A DNA stretch of 64,000 bases, taken from the NCBI GenBank assembly GCA_963796155.1, contig CAWCKT010000005.1, positions 1 through 64,000 of the forward strand, in the 5' to 3' direction. Positions 35,419 to 44,848 of the stretch are shown piece after piece (within the stretch, counting starts at the first letter, position 1; the number at the start of each line of letters is the position of its first letter). A program made the translations under genes and the position numbers. Under the pieces are notes generated by a model. The model was given only the letters and a program-made list of their open reading frames with translations. It had not been told where the DNA came from and made no database searches. This stretch comes from AP-15 sp963796155 (lineage in GTDB: Bacteria > Pseudomonadota > Alphaproteobacteria > ATCC43930 > CGMCC-115725).

Positions 35419-35775
35419 GTTTCCTCCTTGGGTTCTTGGCGAGTTGGGGGCGGCTCGGGGGGGCTTATGGGCCGATGATAGGCCCTGCCGCCCCCGTGCG
35501 CCAGCAGCTATCGGAGCAAGCGGAGACCAGCGGATGGCGCCCGGGAGGTCCTACGCTCGGTTGATCAACCGCCGCGCCTGCCCTGGCTTGCACACGAATT
35601 AGGCAAGCTGCCCACGTCTTTGGGGGCTCCGCTGTTCTGCGCTTGACGCCTCGTTAACCAGTGGTTAAAGCGATTCGCGTTTCCGGCTATCTTGCGCATA
35701 TTATTGCGTTTGCGCCGCCGCGAGGGAGGTGCGCGGTTAAATTTCGTCAACAGCGTCAGGTGAAGAGCATTCGCG
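35419..35775. other. gltB upstream region
   Basis: This gene-free stretch separates the divergent small coiled-coil gene and gltB. It contains a possible -35 (TTGACG at 35643-35648) with a weak -10 (TAAAGC at 35666-35671), and between them the CtrA-type box listed separately. A GATTC (GANTC-type) site lies at 35672-35676. Confidence 0.4.
35654..35668. promoter_or_regulatory. CtrA-type box (TTAA-N7-TTAA) upstream of gltB
   Basis: TTAACCAGTGGTTAA is a perfect palindrome and a full match to the TTAA-N7-TTAA consensus of the alphaproteobacterial cell-cycle regulator CtrA. It overlaps the spacer of the best promoter-like pair ahead of gltB, where binding would affect RNA polymerase. Binding is inferred from the motif. 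Confidence 0.5.
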
Positions 35776-38700
35776 ATGACATCGCCCGAGAGACAGGGAT
35801 TGTACGACCCGCGCAATGAGCATGATGCGTGCGGTATCGGTTTCGTCGCCAACATCAGGGGACGAAAATCGCATGACATCATCGTGCGTGGGTTGCAGAT
35901 CCTGGTCAATCTCGACCATCGCGGCGCGGTCGGAGCCGATCCGCTGGTCGGCGACGGCGCCGGTTGCTTGATCCAGATGCCGGACGCGCTGCTGCGCGAT
36001 TGGGCGGACCGGCGAGGCGTGACATTACCGCCCCCCGGCCGTTACGCGGTAGCGATGTGCTTTCTGCCGTGGGACGAGCGGGCCCGCGCGGTTGCGATCG
36101 GGCACGTCGAGCATTTCGTCGAGGCCGAGGGCCAGAGACTCGTCGGCTGGCGCGACGTGCCGACCGACACGACCGGGCTGGGCGCGCGCGTCATCGAGAC
36201 GATGCCGTGGATCAGCCAGGCGATCGTCGCATGCAGCCCGGACATCGCCGATCAGGATGCCTTCGAGCGCAAGATCCTGACGATCCGCAAGCAGGTCCTC
36301 AACGGCGTCGCGGGGCTGGCCGAGGAGCACGCGCTACTCCCAGCGTTGCGCGATCTCTATATGCCGTCTTTCTCGACCCGCACCGTCGTCTACAAGGGCT
36401 TGCTGCTGGCGCCCCAGGTCGGCAGCTTTTACGAGGATTTGCGCAACCCGCTGACGGTCTCGGCGCTCGCCTTGGTCCATCAGCGCTTTTCGACGAACAC
36501 TTTCCCGTCCTGGCGGCTCGCCCACCCGTACCGGTTTCTGTGCCACAACGGTGAGATCAACACCGTGCGCGGCAACGTTAATTGGATGGCGGCGCGCCGC
36601 CAGGCGATGACGTCCGAGCTGCTCGGCGCCGATCTCGCCAAAATGGTGCCGCTGATAGGACCGGGCCAATCCGACACCGCCTGCATCGACAACGCGCTCG
36701 AGCTGCTCGTCATCGGCGGCGGCTATTCGCTCGCCCATGCGATGATGATGCTGATCCCCGAGGCCTGGGCCGGCGACCCGCTGATGGACCCGCAGCGTCG
36801 CGCATTCTACGAATATCATGCAGCACTGATGGAGCCGTGGGACGGCCCGGCGGCGATCGCCTTTACCGATGGGCGCCAGATCGGCGCCACCCTCGACCGC
36901 AACGGCCTCAGGCCGGCACGGTACATCGTCACCGACGACGATCACGTGATCATGGCCTCGGAGGCCGGCGTCCTGCCGATCCCGGAGGAGAAGATCACTC
37001 GCAAATGGCGGCTGCAGCCGGGCAAGATGCTGCTGATCGACCTCGAAGAGGGCCGCATCATCGACGACGCGGAGATCAAGCGCAAACTCGCCGCGGAGCA
37101 TCCCTACGAGGCTTGGCTCGAGGCGACCCAGTTCAAATTGTCCGAGTTGCCGGATTTATCGGAGGAGCACCAAGGGGAGTTCTCTCGGGCAGCGGTGCCG
37201 GCGCGGCCTAACGACCCGACGGCGCATCTCAACCTGCAGCAGGCCTTCGGCTACACCCAGGAGGACATCCAGTTCTTCCTCGAGCCGATGGCGCGCGACG
37301 CCGACGACCCGGTCGGCTCGATGGGCACGGATACGCCAATCGCGGCGCTGTCGAAAAAGCCCAAGCTCCTCTACAACTATTTCAAGCAAAATTTTGCACA
37401 GGTTACAAACCCGCCGATCGACCCGATCCGCGAAGAACTGGTGATGTCGCTGGTCTCGATGATCGGGCCGCGGCCGAACCTCTTGGGTCACGAGGCCGGC
37501 TCGCATTACCGGCTCGAAGTGTCGCAACCGATTCTGACCGACGGCGACCTAAAAAAGATCCATGGGATCGAGACCCTGGTCAGCGCCTTCCGCACCGATA
37601 CGCTGGACGCCACTTGGCCGGCCTCGGAGGGTCCGGATGGAATGGCGCCCGCACTCGACCGACTCTGCCGCGAGGCGATCGAAGCGGTACAGGCAGGGCA
37701 CAACATTCTGGTCCTCTCCGACCGCGCGATCTCGCCCGAGCGGGTGCCGATCCCGGCCTTGCTCGCGACCTCGGCGGTGCACCATCACCTGATCCGGGAG
37801 GGCCTGCGCACCTTGACCGGCATCGTCATCGAGACCGGCGAGGCGCGCGAGGTCCACCATTTCTGCGCGTTAGCCGGCTATGGCGCCGAAGCGATCAACC
37901 CCTATCTGGCCTTCGCCACGATCGAGCAGATCCGTGTCGAGAATGGTCTGCCGCTCGGGCCCGCCGAAGTGCAAAAAAACTACATCAAGGCGCTCGGCAA
38001 GGGGATCCTGAAAGTCATCTCCAAGATGGGGATCTCGACCTATCAGTCCTATTGCGGGGCGCAGATCTTCGACGCGGTCGGGCTCGCCAGCGATTTTGTG
38101 GAGAAATACTTCACCGGAACGGCAACGACGATCGAGGGGGTCGGCTTGCGCGAGATCGCCCGGGAAGCGGTCGAGCGTCACCGGCACGCCTATGGCGACA
38201 ACCCGATCTATCATGACATGCTCGATGCCGGCGGCGATTACGCCTTTCGGCTGCGCGGCGAGGACCACGCCTGGACGCCGCAATCCGTAGCCGCGCTGCA
38301 GCACGCGGTGCGCGGCAAATCAGTGGCCGATTACCGGGCGTTTGCGGCGTCGATCAACGACCAGAGCGAGCGCCTCTTAACGATCCGCGATTTGATGACC
38401 TTCGAGCTCGCCACAGAGCCGGTGCCGCTCGACGAGGTCGAGCCGGCTAGCGAGATCGTCAAACGCTTCGCCACCGGGGCGATGAGCTTTGGCTCGATCA
38501 GCCGCGAGGCCCACACCACCCTCGCCATCGCGATGAACCGCATCGGCGGCAAGTCCAATACCGGCGAAGGCGGTGAGGAAGCGCAGCGGTTCAAGCCGCT
38601 GCCCAACGGTGACTCGAAGCGCTCGGCGATCAAGCAGGTGGCCTCGGGCCGGTTCGGCGTCACCACCGAATACCTGGTCAATGCCGACGTCCTGCAGATC

Positions 38701-40449
38701 AAGATGGCCCAAGGCGCCAAGCCCGGCGAGGGCGGTCAATTGCCGGGGCACAAGGTCGATAAGGCTATTGCCAAAGTGCGGCATTCGACCCCGGGGGTCG
38801 GTCTCATTTCGCCGCCGCCGCATCACGACATTTACTCGATCGAGGATCTGGCGCAGCTGATCCACGATCTGAAGAACGCCAATCCGCGGGCCGCGGTGTC
38901 GGTCAAGCTCGTCTCCGAGGTCGGCGTCGGCACGGTCGCGGCCGGCGTCAGCAAGGCGCGCGCCGATCACGTGACAATCGCCGGGTTCGAAGGCGGCACC
39001 GGGGCGAGCCCGCTGACCTCGCTGACCCATGCCGGCTCGCCCTGGGAGATCGGGCTCGCCGAGACCCAGCAGACCCTGGTGCTGAACGGCTTGCGCGGCC
39101 GCATTGCCGTACAGGTGGATGGCGGGCTGCGCACCGGCCGCGACGTGGTGGTCGCGGCCTTGATTGGCGCCGATGAGTTCGGCTTCTCGACGGCACCCTT
39201 GATCGCGGCGGGTTGCGTGATGATGCGCAAATGCCACCTCAACACCTGCCCGGTCGGCATTGCGACCCAAGACCCTGTCTTGCGCGCCCGCTTCACGGGC
39301 CAGCCCGAGCATGTGATCAACTATTTCTTCTTCGTCGCCGAAGAAGTCCGCGAGCTGATGGCCAAGCTCGGCTTCCGGCATTTCCACGAGATGATCGGCC
39401 GGGTCGACAAGCTCGACATGGTCCGGGCGATCGAGCATTGGAAGGCCAAGGGCGTCGATCTGACCCGGCTGCTCCATCAAGCGCCGGCGAAGCCCGGGGT
39501 GGCGATCCACAATTGCGAACGGCAGGATCACCACCTCGACAGGGCGCTCGACAATGAGCTTATCGCGGCGGCAGGAGCAGCACTCGACGAGCGCGCGCCG
39601 GTGCGCGTCGACCGCGAGATCAGAAATGTCCATCGTACCGTCGGCGCGATGCTGTCGGGCGAGGTCGCGCGGCGCTATGGACATGCGGGTCTGCCGCAGG
39701 ACACAATCTGGGTGACTTTCCGCGGCAATGCCGGGGGGAGTTTTGGGGCATTCCTCGCGCGCGGCGTCACCCTCGAGCTCTATGGCGACGCCAACGACTA
39801 TGTCGGAAAGGGATTGTCCGGCGGGCGAGTGATCGTGCGCCAGCCGACCGAGGCGCAGCGCGAGCCGACTGAGAACATTATTATCGGCAACACCGTGCTG
39901 TACGGCGCGATCTCAGGCGAAGCCTATTTCGAGGGTGTCGCCGGTGAACGCTTCGCAGTGCGCAATTCGGGTGCAGTCGCGGTAATCGAGGGGACCGGCG
40001 ATCATGGCTGCGAATATATGACGGGCGGGGTGGTCGTTGTGATCGGCGACACCGGCCGCAACTTCGCCGCTGGGATGTCGGGCGGGATCGCCTATGTCTG
40101 GGACCCGAAAGGCCGGTTCAAGAGCCTGTGCAATCTCGCCACGGTCGATCTCGAAGCGGTCGCGCCGCCCGATCCAGCCGAAGCGGATGATCCCGACCGG
40201 CCGCACCAGCGCTCGCCCAATGTCGAGGATGCCGGCATGGGCGATCTGTTGCGCTTCGACGCCGCCAGGCTGCGCATCCTGCTCGAGCGTCACATGCTGT
40301 TCACCGGGAGTGCGCGGGCGCGCGCACTACTCGAGGACTGGGAAAACGCGGTTGCCGGCTTTGTCAAGATCATGCCGAGGGATTACCGGCGTGCGCTTCT
40401 CGAATTGCAGGCCGAGCGGCAGGCCGCCAGCGTCGCCGCCGCGCAATGA
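35776..40449 (+). CDS. gltB: Glutamate synthase large subunit
   Basis: This 1557-residue cytoplasmic GOGAT alpha subunit converts glutamine and 2-oxoglutarate into two glutamates. The N-terminal amidotransferase nucleophile is Cys19 in HDACGIGFVA, exposed after removal of an 18-residue propeptide. The FMN/2-oxoglutarate domain is central, with the 3Fe-4S cysteines in CVMMRKCHLNTCPVG near residue 1150. The C-terminal GXG-rich beta-helix (GNAGGSFGAFLARG, GMSGGIAYVWD) closes the protein. Length is normal for bacterial NADPH-GOGAT. gltD follows after 12 bp. The completely intact frame contrasts with the frameshifted region at 12-23 kb. Confidence 0.97.
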   Translation: MTSPERQGLYDPRNEHDACGIGFVANIRGRKSHDIIVRGLQILVNLDHRGAVGADPLVGDGAGCLIQMPDALLRDWADRRGVTLPPPGRYAVAMCFLPWDERARAVAIGHVEHFVEAEGQRLVGWRDVPTDTTGLGARVIETMPWISQAIVACSPDIADQDAFERKILTIRKQVLNGVAGLAEEHALLPALRDLYMPSFSTRTVVYKGLLLAPQVGSFYEDLRNPLTVSALALVHQRFSTNTFPSWRLAHPYRFLCHNGEINTVRGNVNWMAARRQAMTSELLGADLAKMVPLIGPGQSDTACIDNALELLVIGGGYSLAHAMMMLIPEAWAGDPLMDPQRRAFYEYHAALMEPWDGPAAIAFTDGRQIGATLDRNGLRPARYIVTDDDHVIMASEAGVLPIPEEKITRKWRLQPGKMLLIDLEEGRIIDDAEIKRKLAAEHPYEAWLEATQFKLSELPDLSEEHQGEFSRAAVPARPNDPTAHLNLQQAFGYTQEDIQFFLEPMARDADDPVGSMGTDTPIAALSKKPKLLYNYFKQNFAQVTNPPIDPIREELVMSLVSMIGPRPNLLGHEAGSHYRLEVSQPILTDGDLKKIHGIETLVSAFRTDTLDATWPASEGPDGMAPALDRLCREAIEAVQAGHNILVLSDRAISPERVPIPALLATSAVHHHLIREGLRTLTGIVIETGEAREVHHFCALAGYGAEAINPYLAFATIEQIRVENGLPLGPAEVQKNYIKALGKGILKVISKMGISTYQSYCGAQIFDAVGLASDFVEKYFTGTATTIEGVGLREIAREAVERHRHAYGDNPIYHDMLDAGGDYAFRLRGEDHAWTPQSVAALQHAVRGKSVADYRAFAASINDQSERLLTIRDLMTFELATEPVPLDEVEPASEIVKRFATGAMSFGSISREAHTTLAIAMNRIGGKSNTGEGGEEAQRFKPLPNGDSKRSAIKQVASGRFGVTTEYLVNADVLQIKMAQGAKPGEGGQLPGHKVDKAIAKVRHSTPGVGLISPPPHHDIYSIEDLAQLIHDLKNANPRAAVSVKLVSEVGVGTVAAGVSKARADHVTIAGFEGGTGASPLTSLTHAGSPWEIGLAETQQTLVLNGLRGRIAVQVDGGLRTGRDVVVAALIGADEFGFSTAPLIAAGCVMMRKCHLNTCPVGIATQDPVLRARFTGQPEHVINYFFFVAEEVRELMAKLGFRHFHEMIGRVDKLDMVRAIEHWKAKGVDLTRLLHQAPAKPGVAIHNCERQDHHLDRALDNELIAAAGAALDERAPVRVDREIRNVHRTVGAMLSGEVARRYGHAGLPQDTIWVTFRGNAGGSFGAFLARGVTLELYGDANDYVGKGLSGGRVIVRQPTEAQREPTENIIIGNTVLYGAISGEAYFEGVAGERFAVRNSGAVAVIEGTGDHGCEYMTGGVVVVIGDTGRNFAAGMSGGIAYVWDPKGRFKSLCNLATVDLEAVAPPDPAEADDPDRPHQRSPNVEDAGMGDLLRFDAARLRILLERHMLFTGSARARALLEDWENAVAGFVKIMPRDYRRALLELQAERQAASVAAAQ

Positions 40450-40461
40450 CGGCTTTGTCCG

Positions 40462-41913
40462 ATGGGTAGGCCGACCGGGTTTCTCGAGATCGAAAGACGC
40501 GACCGGCCGTATGAGAAGTCGGATGTCCGCCGCCGGAGCTGGAAGGAATTCGTCAAGCCGCTGCCCGAGGGCGAGACCCGCAGGCAGGCGGCGCGCTGCA
40601 TGGATTGCGGCATCCCCTTCTGTCACGAGGGCTGCCCGGTCAACAATCTGATCCCGGACTGGAACAATCTCGTCTATCGCGACCAGTGGCAGGCAGCCCT
40701 CAAGACGCTGCATTCGACCAACAATTTTCCCGAATTCACGGGTCGCGTCTGTCCGGCGCCGTGCGAGGCGTCCTGCACCCTCAACATCGACGACAACCCG
40801 GTCACGATCAAGACGATCGAGTGCGCGATCGTCGACCGCGGCTGGCGCGAAGGCTGGATCGAGCCGGTCGTAGCCGCGCGGCGGACCGGCAAAAGGGTCG
40901 CCGTCGTCGGCTCGGGTCCCGCCGGGCTTGCTTGCGCGCAGCAACTGGCGCGCGCCGGTCACGCGGTAACGATGTTCGAGAAAAGCGACCGGATCGGCGG
41001 CCTGTTGCGCTACGGCATCCCCGATTTCAAGATGGACAAATCGCTGATCGACCGCCGCGTCGATCAAATGAAGGCCGAGGGCATCAGCTTCCGCACCGAG
41101 GTCGAGGTCGGGGTCGACGTCGAGATCGCCTCATTGGTCCAGGAATTCGACGCGGTGGCGATGGCCGGAGGCGCCGAGGCGCCGCGAGATCTCGAGGTGC
41201 CGGGGCGCGAGCTCGACGGCATCCATTTCGCCATGGATTTCTTGCCGCAGCAGAACAAGCGCTGCGCCGGCGACAGCGAGAAGCGCGCCGCACCGCATGG
41301 CGCCATCACCGCCGCGGGCAAGCACGTCGTCGTGATCGGCGGCGGCGACACCGGGTCGGACTGCATCGGCACCTCGGTGCGCCAGGGGGCGGCGTCGATC
41401 ACCCAGCTCGAAATCCTGCCGAAGCCGCCCGAGCGCGAGAACAAGGCACTGACCTGGCCCGACTGGCCGATGAAACTCCGTACCTCATCCTCGCAGGAAG
41501 AGGGTTGCGGGCGCGACTGGTCGGTGCTGACCAAGCGGGCGCTGGGTGAGGATGGGCGTGTTACAGCACTCGAATGCGTCCGCGTCGACTGGACCAAGAA
41601 CCAGGACGGCCGTTTTGTGATGACCGAGGTTGCCGGCAGCGCCTTCCACCTCGAGGCCGACCTCGTCCTGTTGGCGATGGGGTTTCTCGGCCCGCGTCGG
41701 ACCGGCATGGTCGAGCAATCCGGCGTCGAGCTCGACCCGCGCGGCAATATCCGCGCCAATACCGTCGACTACCGCACCTCGGTCCCCAAAATCTTCGCCG
41801 CCGGCGACATGCGGCGCGGCCAGTCCCTCGTGGTGTGGGCGATCCGCGAAGGCCGCCAATGCGCCCGCGCCATCGACGAATTTCTGGTGGGCACGAGCCT
41901 CTTGCCGCGGTGA
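40462..41913 (+). CDS. gltD: Glutamate synthase small subunit
   Basis: This 483-residue NADPH-dependent GOGAT beta subunit passes electrons from NADPH through FAD and 4Fe-4S clusters to GltB. The N-terminal cysteines CMDCGIPFCHEGCPVNN and CPAPCEASC bind the clusters. Two dinucleotide-binding motifs follow, VVGSGPAGLACAQQLARAG and VIGGGDTGSDC, and the C-terminal FAAGDMRRGQSLVVWAIREG is typical. It is co-transcribed with gltB. Confidence 0.96.
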   Translation: MGRPTGFLEIERRDRPYEKSDVRRRSWKEFVKPLPEGETRRQAARCMDCGIPFCHEGCPVNNLIPDWNNLVYRDQWQAALKTLHSTNNFPEFTGRVCPAPCEASCTLNIDDNPVTIKTIECAIVDRGWREGWIEPVVAARRTGKRVAVVGSGPAGLACAQQLARAGHAVTMFEKSDRIGGLLRYGIPDFKMDKSLIDRRVDQMKAEGISFRTEVEVGVDVEIASLVQEFDAVAMAGGAEAPRDLEVPGRELDGIHFAMDFLPQQNKRCAGDSEKRAAPHGAITAAGKHVVVIGGGDTGSDCIGTSVRQGAASITQLEILPKPPERENKALTWPDWPMKLRTSSSQEEGCGRDWSVLTKRALGEDGRVTALECVRVDWTKNQDGRFVMTEVAGSAFHLEADLVLLAMGFLGPRRTGMVEQSGVELDPRGNIRANTVDYRTSVPKIFAAGDMRRGQSLVVWAIREGRQCARAIDEFLVGTSLLPR

Positions 41914-41926
41914 GGGGGGAGCGGGC

Positions 41927-41951
41927 GGGGAGGCATGGGCCCCGCCTCCCC
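41927..41951. terminator. GC-rich hairpin after gltD
   Basis: GGGGAGGC (41927-41934) and GCCTCCCC (41944-41951) can pair around a nine-base loop, 14 bp after the gltD stop. There is no T-run, so it is at best a weak intrinsic terminator; it may separate gltBD from the convergent treY. Confidence 0.4.
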
Positions 41952-42070
41952 CGCCGACCCCCTGGGCGAACCGCCAGGGTAACCCGGGATCCCGCGGCTC
42001 ATGCCCAAGCTCGTCGCGACCACTATAGACCCTTCCGCCGAGCATGTTGAGCCCCCGGGCTCGGGTCTTG

Positions 42071-44848
42071 TCACTCCTGCAAATTGTCGGCGTCGGGCCC
42101 ACCGATCAACACGCTGACAGGAAAATCGCTGAGCAGATCGGCAACGCGAACGCGCTCTTGCAGAACCAGTCTGCGCCCTGTGAACAGGTCTCGCCAAGCT
42201 CCGGTTCCGGGAAGCACGATCTCGGCGGCGCCCCAATCGGCGGTCGGACCACCGCGATATAGTGCGTAGATTAGGCGCGGTACGGCGACGACGAGCGACA
42301 CGCCGCTCCGATTGCGGGCGAAAGCACAAAGGTGCCCGCTCCTTTCCCCATCGACTTCGAGCGGCTGGTAATCAGCCTCGGCGAATAGGTCCGGATGCGA
42401 CCGCCGCCACTCGAGCAGCCGTCGCGTGACGAAGAGTTTCTCGCGTCCATCCTGCCAACATTGGGTGAGATCGGTTGGGGCGACGGCAGCGACCTCTGCC
42501 AATAACGCCTGCCGAATGTCCCAATCTACCGGCTGGCGATTGTCGGGATCGACCAGGCTGTAGTCCCACAGCTCGCCACCCTGGTAGATGTCGGGCACAC
42601 CGGGCACGGTCAGCTTGAGCACAAGCTGCGACAGCGAGGCTATCGCACCGAGCCGTGCGAGCGATCTGACGAAGGCGTGGAATTCCGTGAGGAACGGACT
42701 TTCCCGAGACGCGTCGAGCACGGTGCGGACAAAGCGCTGGAGCGCTGCTTCGTAGGCAGTATTCGGGTTGCTCCAGCTCAACTCCTGCTTGCCCTCCCGG
42801 ACCGCCTTGATCATGTAGGCCTCGATGCGCTCGCCAAGCCGGCTGATGCCGGCCACGTCGTCCGGAGCGAGATCCGGCGGCCAGGCGCCGAGCAAGGTCT
42901 GGTAAAAGAGGTATTCGACATTGCGGTCGGGGACGATCTCGCCGTCGACTTCGGCTCGGCGCGAGCGATTGAGGCGAAGCCACTGCGTCACCCGGTCGCT
43001 CCAATTGCGCGGCATCTCGGACAACAGCGCGAGCCGCACGCGCGCGTCCTCGCCGCGCTTGGTGTCGTGTGTGGCTGTCGTCACCATTGCCCGCGGCCAA
43101 GAGCGCGCCCGCTCCTGGGTCAGATGATGGAAGGCAGCGACCGACGTGCCAAAGCGCCGCGGATCGCCGCCGACCTCGTTGAGCGCGAGCAAACGGAAGT
43201 AACGGTAGTACGCGGTGTCCTCAAAGGCCTTCGCCATCACCGGCCCGGTCACTTGCTGGAAGTGCATCGCCGCGCGCAGCGTCCCGGCGCGATGCTGGTG
43301 AAGGTTCTGATCCGCCAATTCGCCGGTGAGCACCGCGTGGAGAAAGTCGAAAATGCTCAGGTCAGACGCGCGCTGGTGTTTCCTCGCCAGTGCCAGAGCC
43401 CATTCGATGTAACGGCGATCGTCCGCGCCGGCGCCCTGCGGCGAAACATAGGTCCGGTACACCGGAAACGCCGCGATGACCTCTTCCAGCGCGGCCAGCA
43501 TGCTACGCAATGTGAAGTCCCGGGTCCGCCGCTCGCTCATCGACAGCTCGTGAAACTCCTGGGCAAGGACGTTCATCTCGCTGGCGAGGTTGACCTGCAT
43601 GATGCGTTTCTTGCAGGCATAAAGGATGTCGTCGAAGCTCTCGTCCGGATTGGCGAACCTGCTGTAAATACGCGTCATCGCCGCTTCACCCGCCGGGTCG
43701 ACGAAGAGGTCCAGCACCTGATTGACAAAGTCGTAGCCGGTGCTGCCGGCGATCGGCCAGTCGGGAAGGGTTTCGTACCGCGCGAGAATTTTCTCAACGA
43801 TGATATAGAGCGGCTCGGCGAAGCGCTGCTGCAGTCGCTCGCAATAGGCGCGGGGCTCGAAGAGCCCATCGATGTGATCGATCCGCAGGCCTTCCACATC
43901 GCCGCGCTCGATCAGGCGAAAAACCAGCCGATGGATGTGCTCGAACAGCTGGGGGAGCTCCACGCGCAGCCCGGCAAGCTCGTTGATATTGAAGAAGCGA
44001 CGGTAATTGATCTCCTCTGCGGCAACCCGCCAGTGGGCGATCCGGTATGCCTGAGCCTCGAGCAGTCGGTGCAACCGGCGAAAGCTCGAAGGGTTGCCGG
44101 GTTCGCCTGCGAACCGTTTCAGCGCGACGTCGATCGCCGCGGCGACAACAGTTTCGCCAGCGCGTTCCGCCAGCCGAAATTTGAGCTTGGCCGCGCGCTC
44201 CCGCACATCGTCCCCGCGCCGCGCATCGGCAATGGCGCACTCCCGTGCAAGTCCTGCAAGCCTTTCCCCGCCCATCGCGAGAATTGTCTCGTAAGAACGC
44301 GGCGAAATCGGAAAGCGATGATCGAAGTACCACGCGCTGAAGCTCCCCTCCTTGGGATCAAAGCGAAGCACGATCTCGCCCCTTTCCAGGATTACACCGT
44401 ACTGATCGCCGAGCACCGGGAGAAGCACGCGACCCTTGAGGTCGGGGCGACTGCTGTCCCAATTGATGTCGAAGTAGGCGGCGAATGGAGAATCTCTGCC
44501 CCATTCGAGGACATCGAGCCACCAGGCATTGTCCTTTCCGCCGACGCCCATATGGTTCGGGACAAAATCGAGGATCAAGCCCATGTCGTGGGTGCGCAGA
44601 GCATCGACCAGCGCGCCGAAATCTGCCTCGCTTCCGATCTCGGGGTTGAGCCGGTTGTGATCGATGATGTCATATCCGTGGGTCGAGCCGGGGCGCGCCT
44701 GCATGATCGGCGAGGCATAAACATGACTGATGCCGAGCGCGGCGAGATACGGCACCAAGCCGGTCGCATCGCGAAAAGTGAAGCGGCGGTGGAATTGTAA
44801 GCGATAAGTGGCGCGGATTGCGGTGAAGGCGTCGGTGCGTGCGTTCAT
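42071..44848 (-). CDS. treY: Malto-oligosyltrehalose synthase
   Basis: This 925-residue GH13 enzyme isomerises the reducing-end linkage of malto-oligosaccharides to an alpha,alpha-1,1 bond. Motifs include the N-terminal TYRLQFHRRFTFRDA, LDFVPNHMGVGG, the nucleophile Asp in GLRIDHIDGLFEP, the acid Glu in IIVEKILARYETLPDW and Asp in TATHDTKRGEDAR. It is the last gene of the trehalose-glucan operon; its ATG overlaps the malQ stop (ATGA). Together with TreZ it releases trehalose from glucan chains. Confidence 0.96.
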   Translation of the reverse strand: MNARTDAFTAIRATYRLQFHRRFTFRDATGLVPYLAALGISHVYASPIMQARPGSTHGYDIIDHNRLNPEIGSEADFGALVDALRTHDMGLILDFVPNHMGVGGKDNAWWLDVLEWGRDSPFAAYFDINWDSSRPDLKGRVLLPVLGDQYGVILERGEIVLRFDPKEGSFSAWYFDHRFPISPRSYETILAMGGERLAGLARECAIADARRGDDVRERAAKLKFRLAERAGETVVAAAIDVALKRFAGEPGNPSSFRRLHRLLEAQAYRIAHWRVAAEEINYRRFFNINELAGLRVELPQLFEHIHRLVFRLIERGDVEGLRIDHIDGLFEPRAYCERLQQRFAEPLYIIVEKILARYETLPDWPIAGSTGYDFVNQVLDLFVDPAGEAAMTRIYSRFANPDESFDDILYACKKRIMQVNLASEMNVLAQEFHELSMSERRTRDFTLRSMLAALEEVIAAFPVYRTYVSPQGAGADDRRYIEWALALARKHQRASDLSIFDFLHAVLTGELADQNLHQHRAGTLRAAMHFQQVTGPVMAKAFEDTAYYRYFRLLALNEVGGDPRRFGTSVAAFHHLTQERARSWPRAMVTTATHDTKRGEDARVRLALLSEMPRNWSDRVTQWLRLNRSRRAEVDGEIVPDRNVEYLFYQTLLGAWPPDLAPDDVAGISRLGERIEAYMIKAVREGKQELSWSNPNTAYEAALQRFVRTVLDASRESPFLTEFHAFVRSLARLGAIASLSQLVLKLTVPGVPDIYQGGELWDYSLVDPDNRQPVDWDIRQALLAEVAAVAPTDLTQCWQDGREKLFVTRRLLEWRRSHPDLFAEADYQPLEVDGERSGHLCAFARNRSGVSLVVAVPRLIYALYRGGPTADWGAAEIVLPGTGAWRDLFTGRRLVLQERVRVADLLSDFPVSVLIGGPDADNLQE

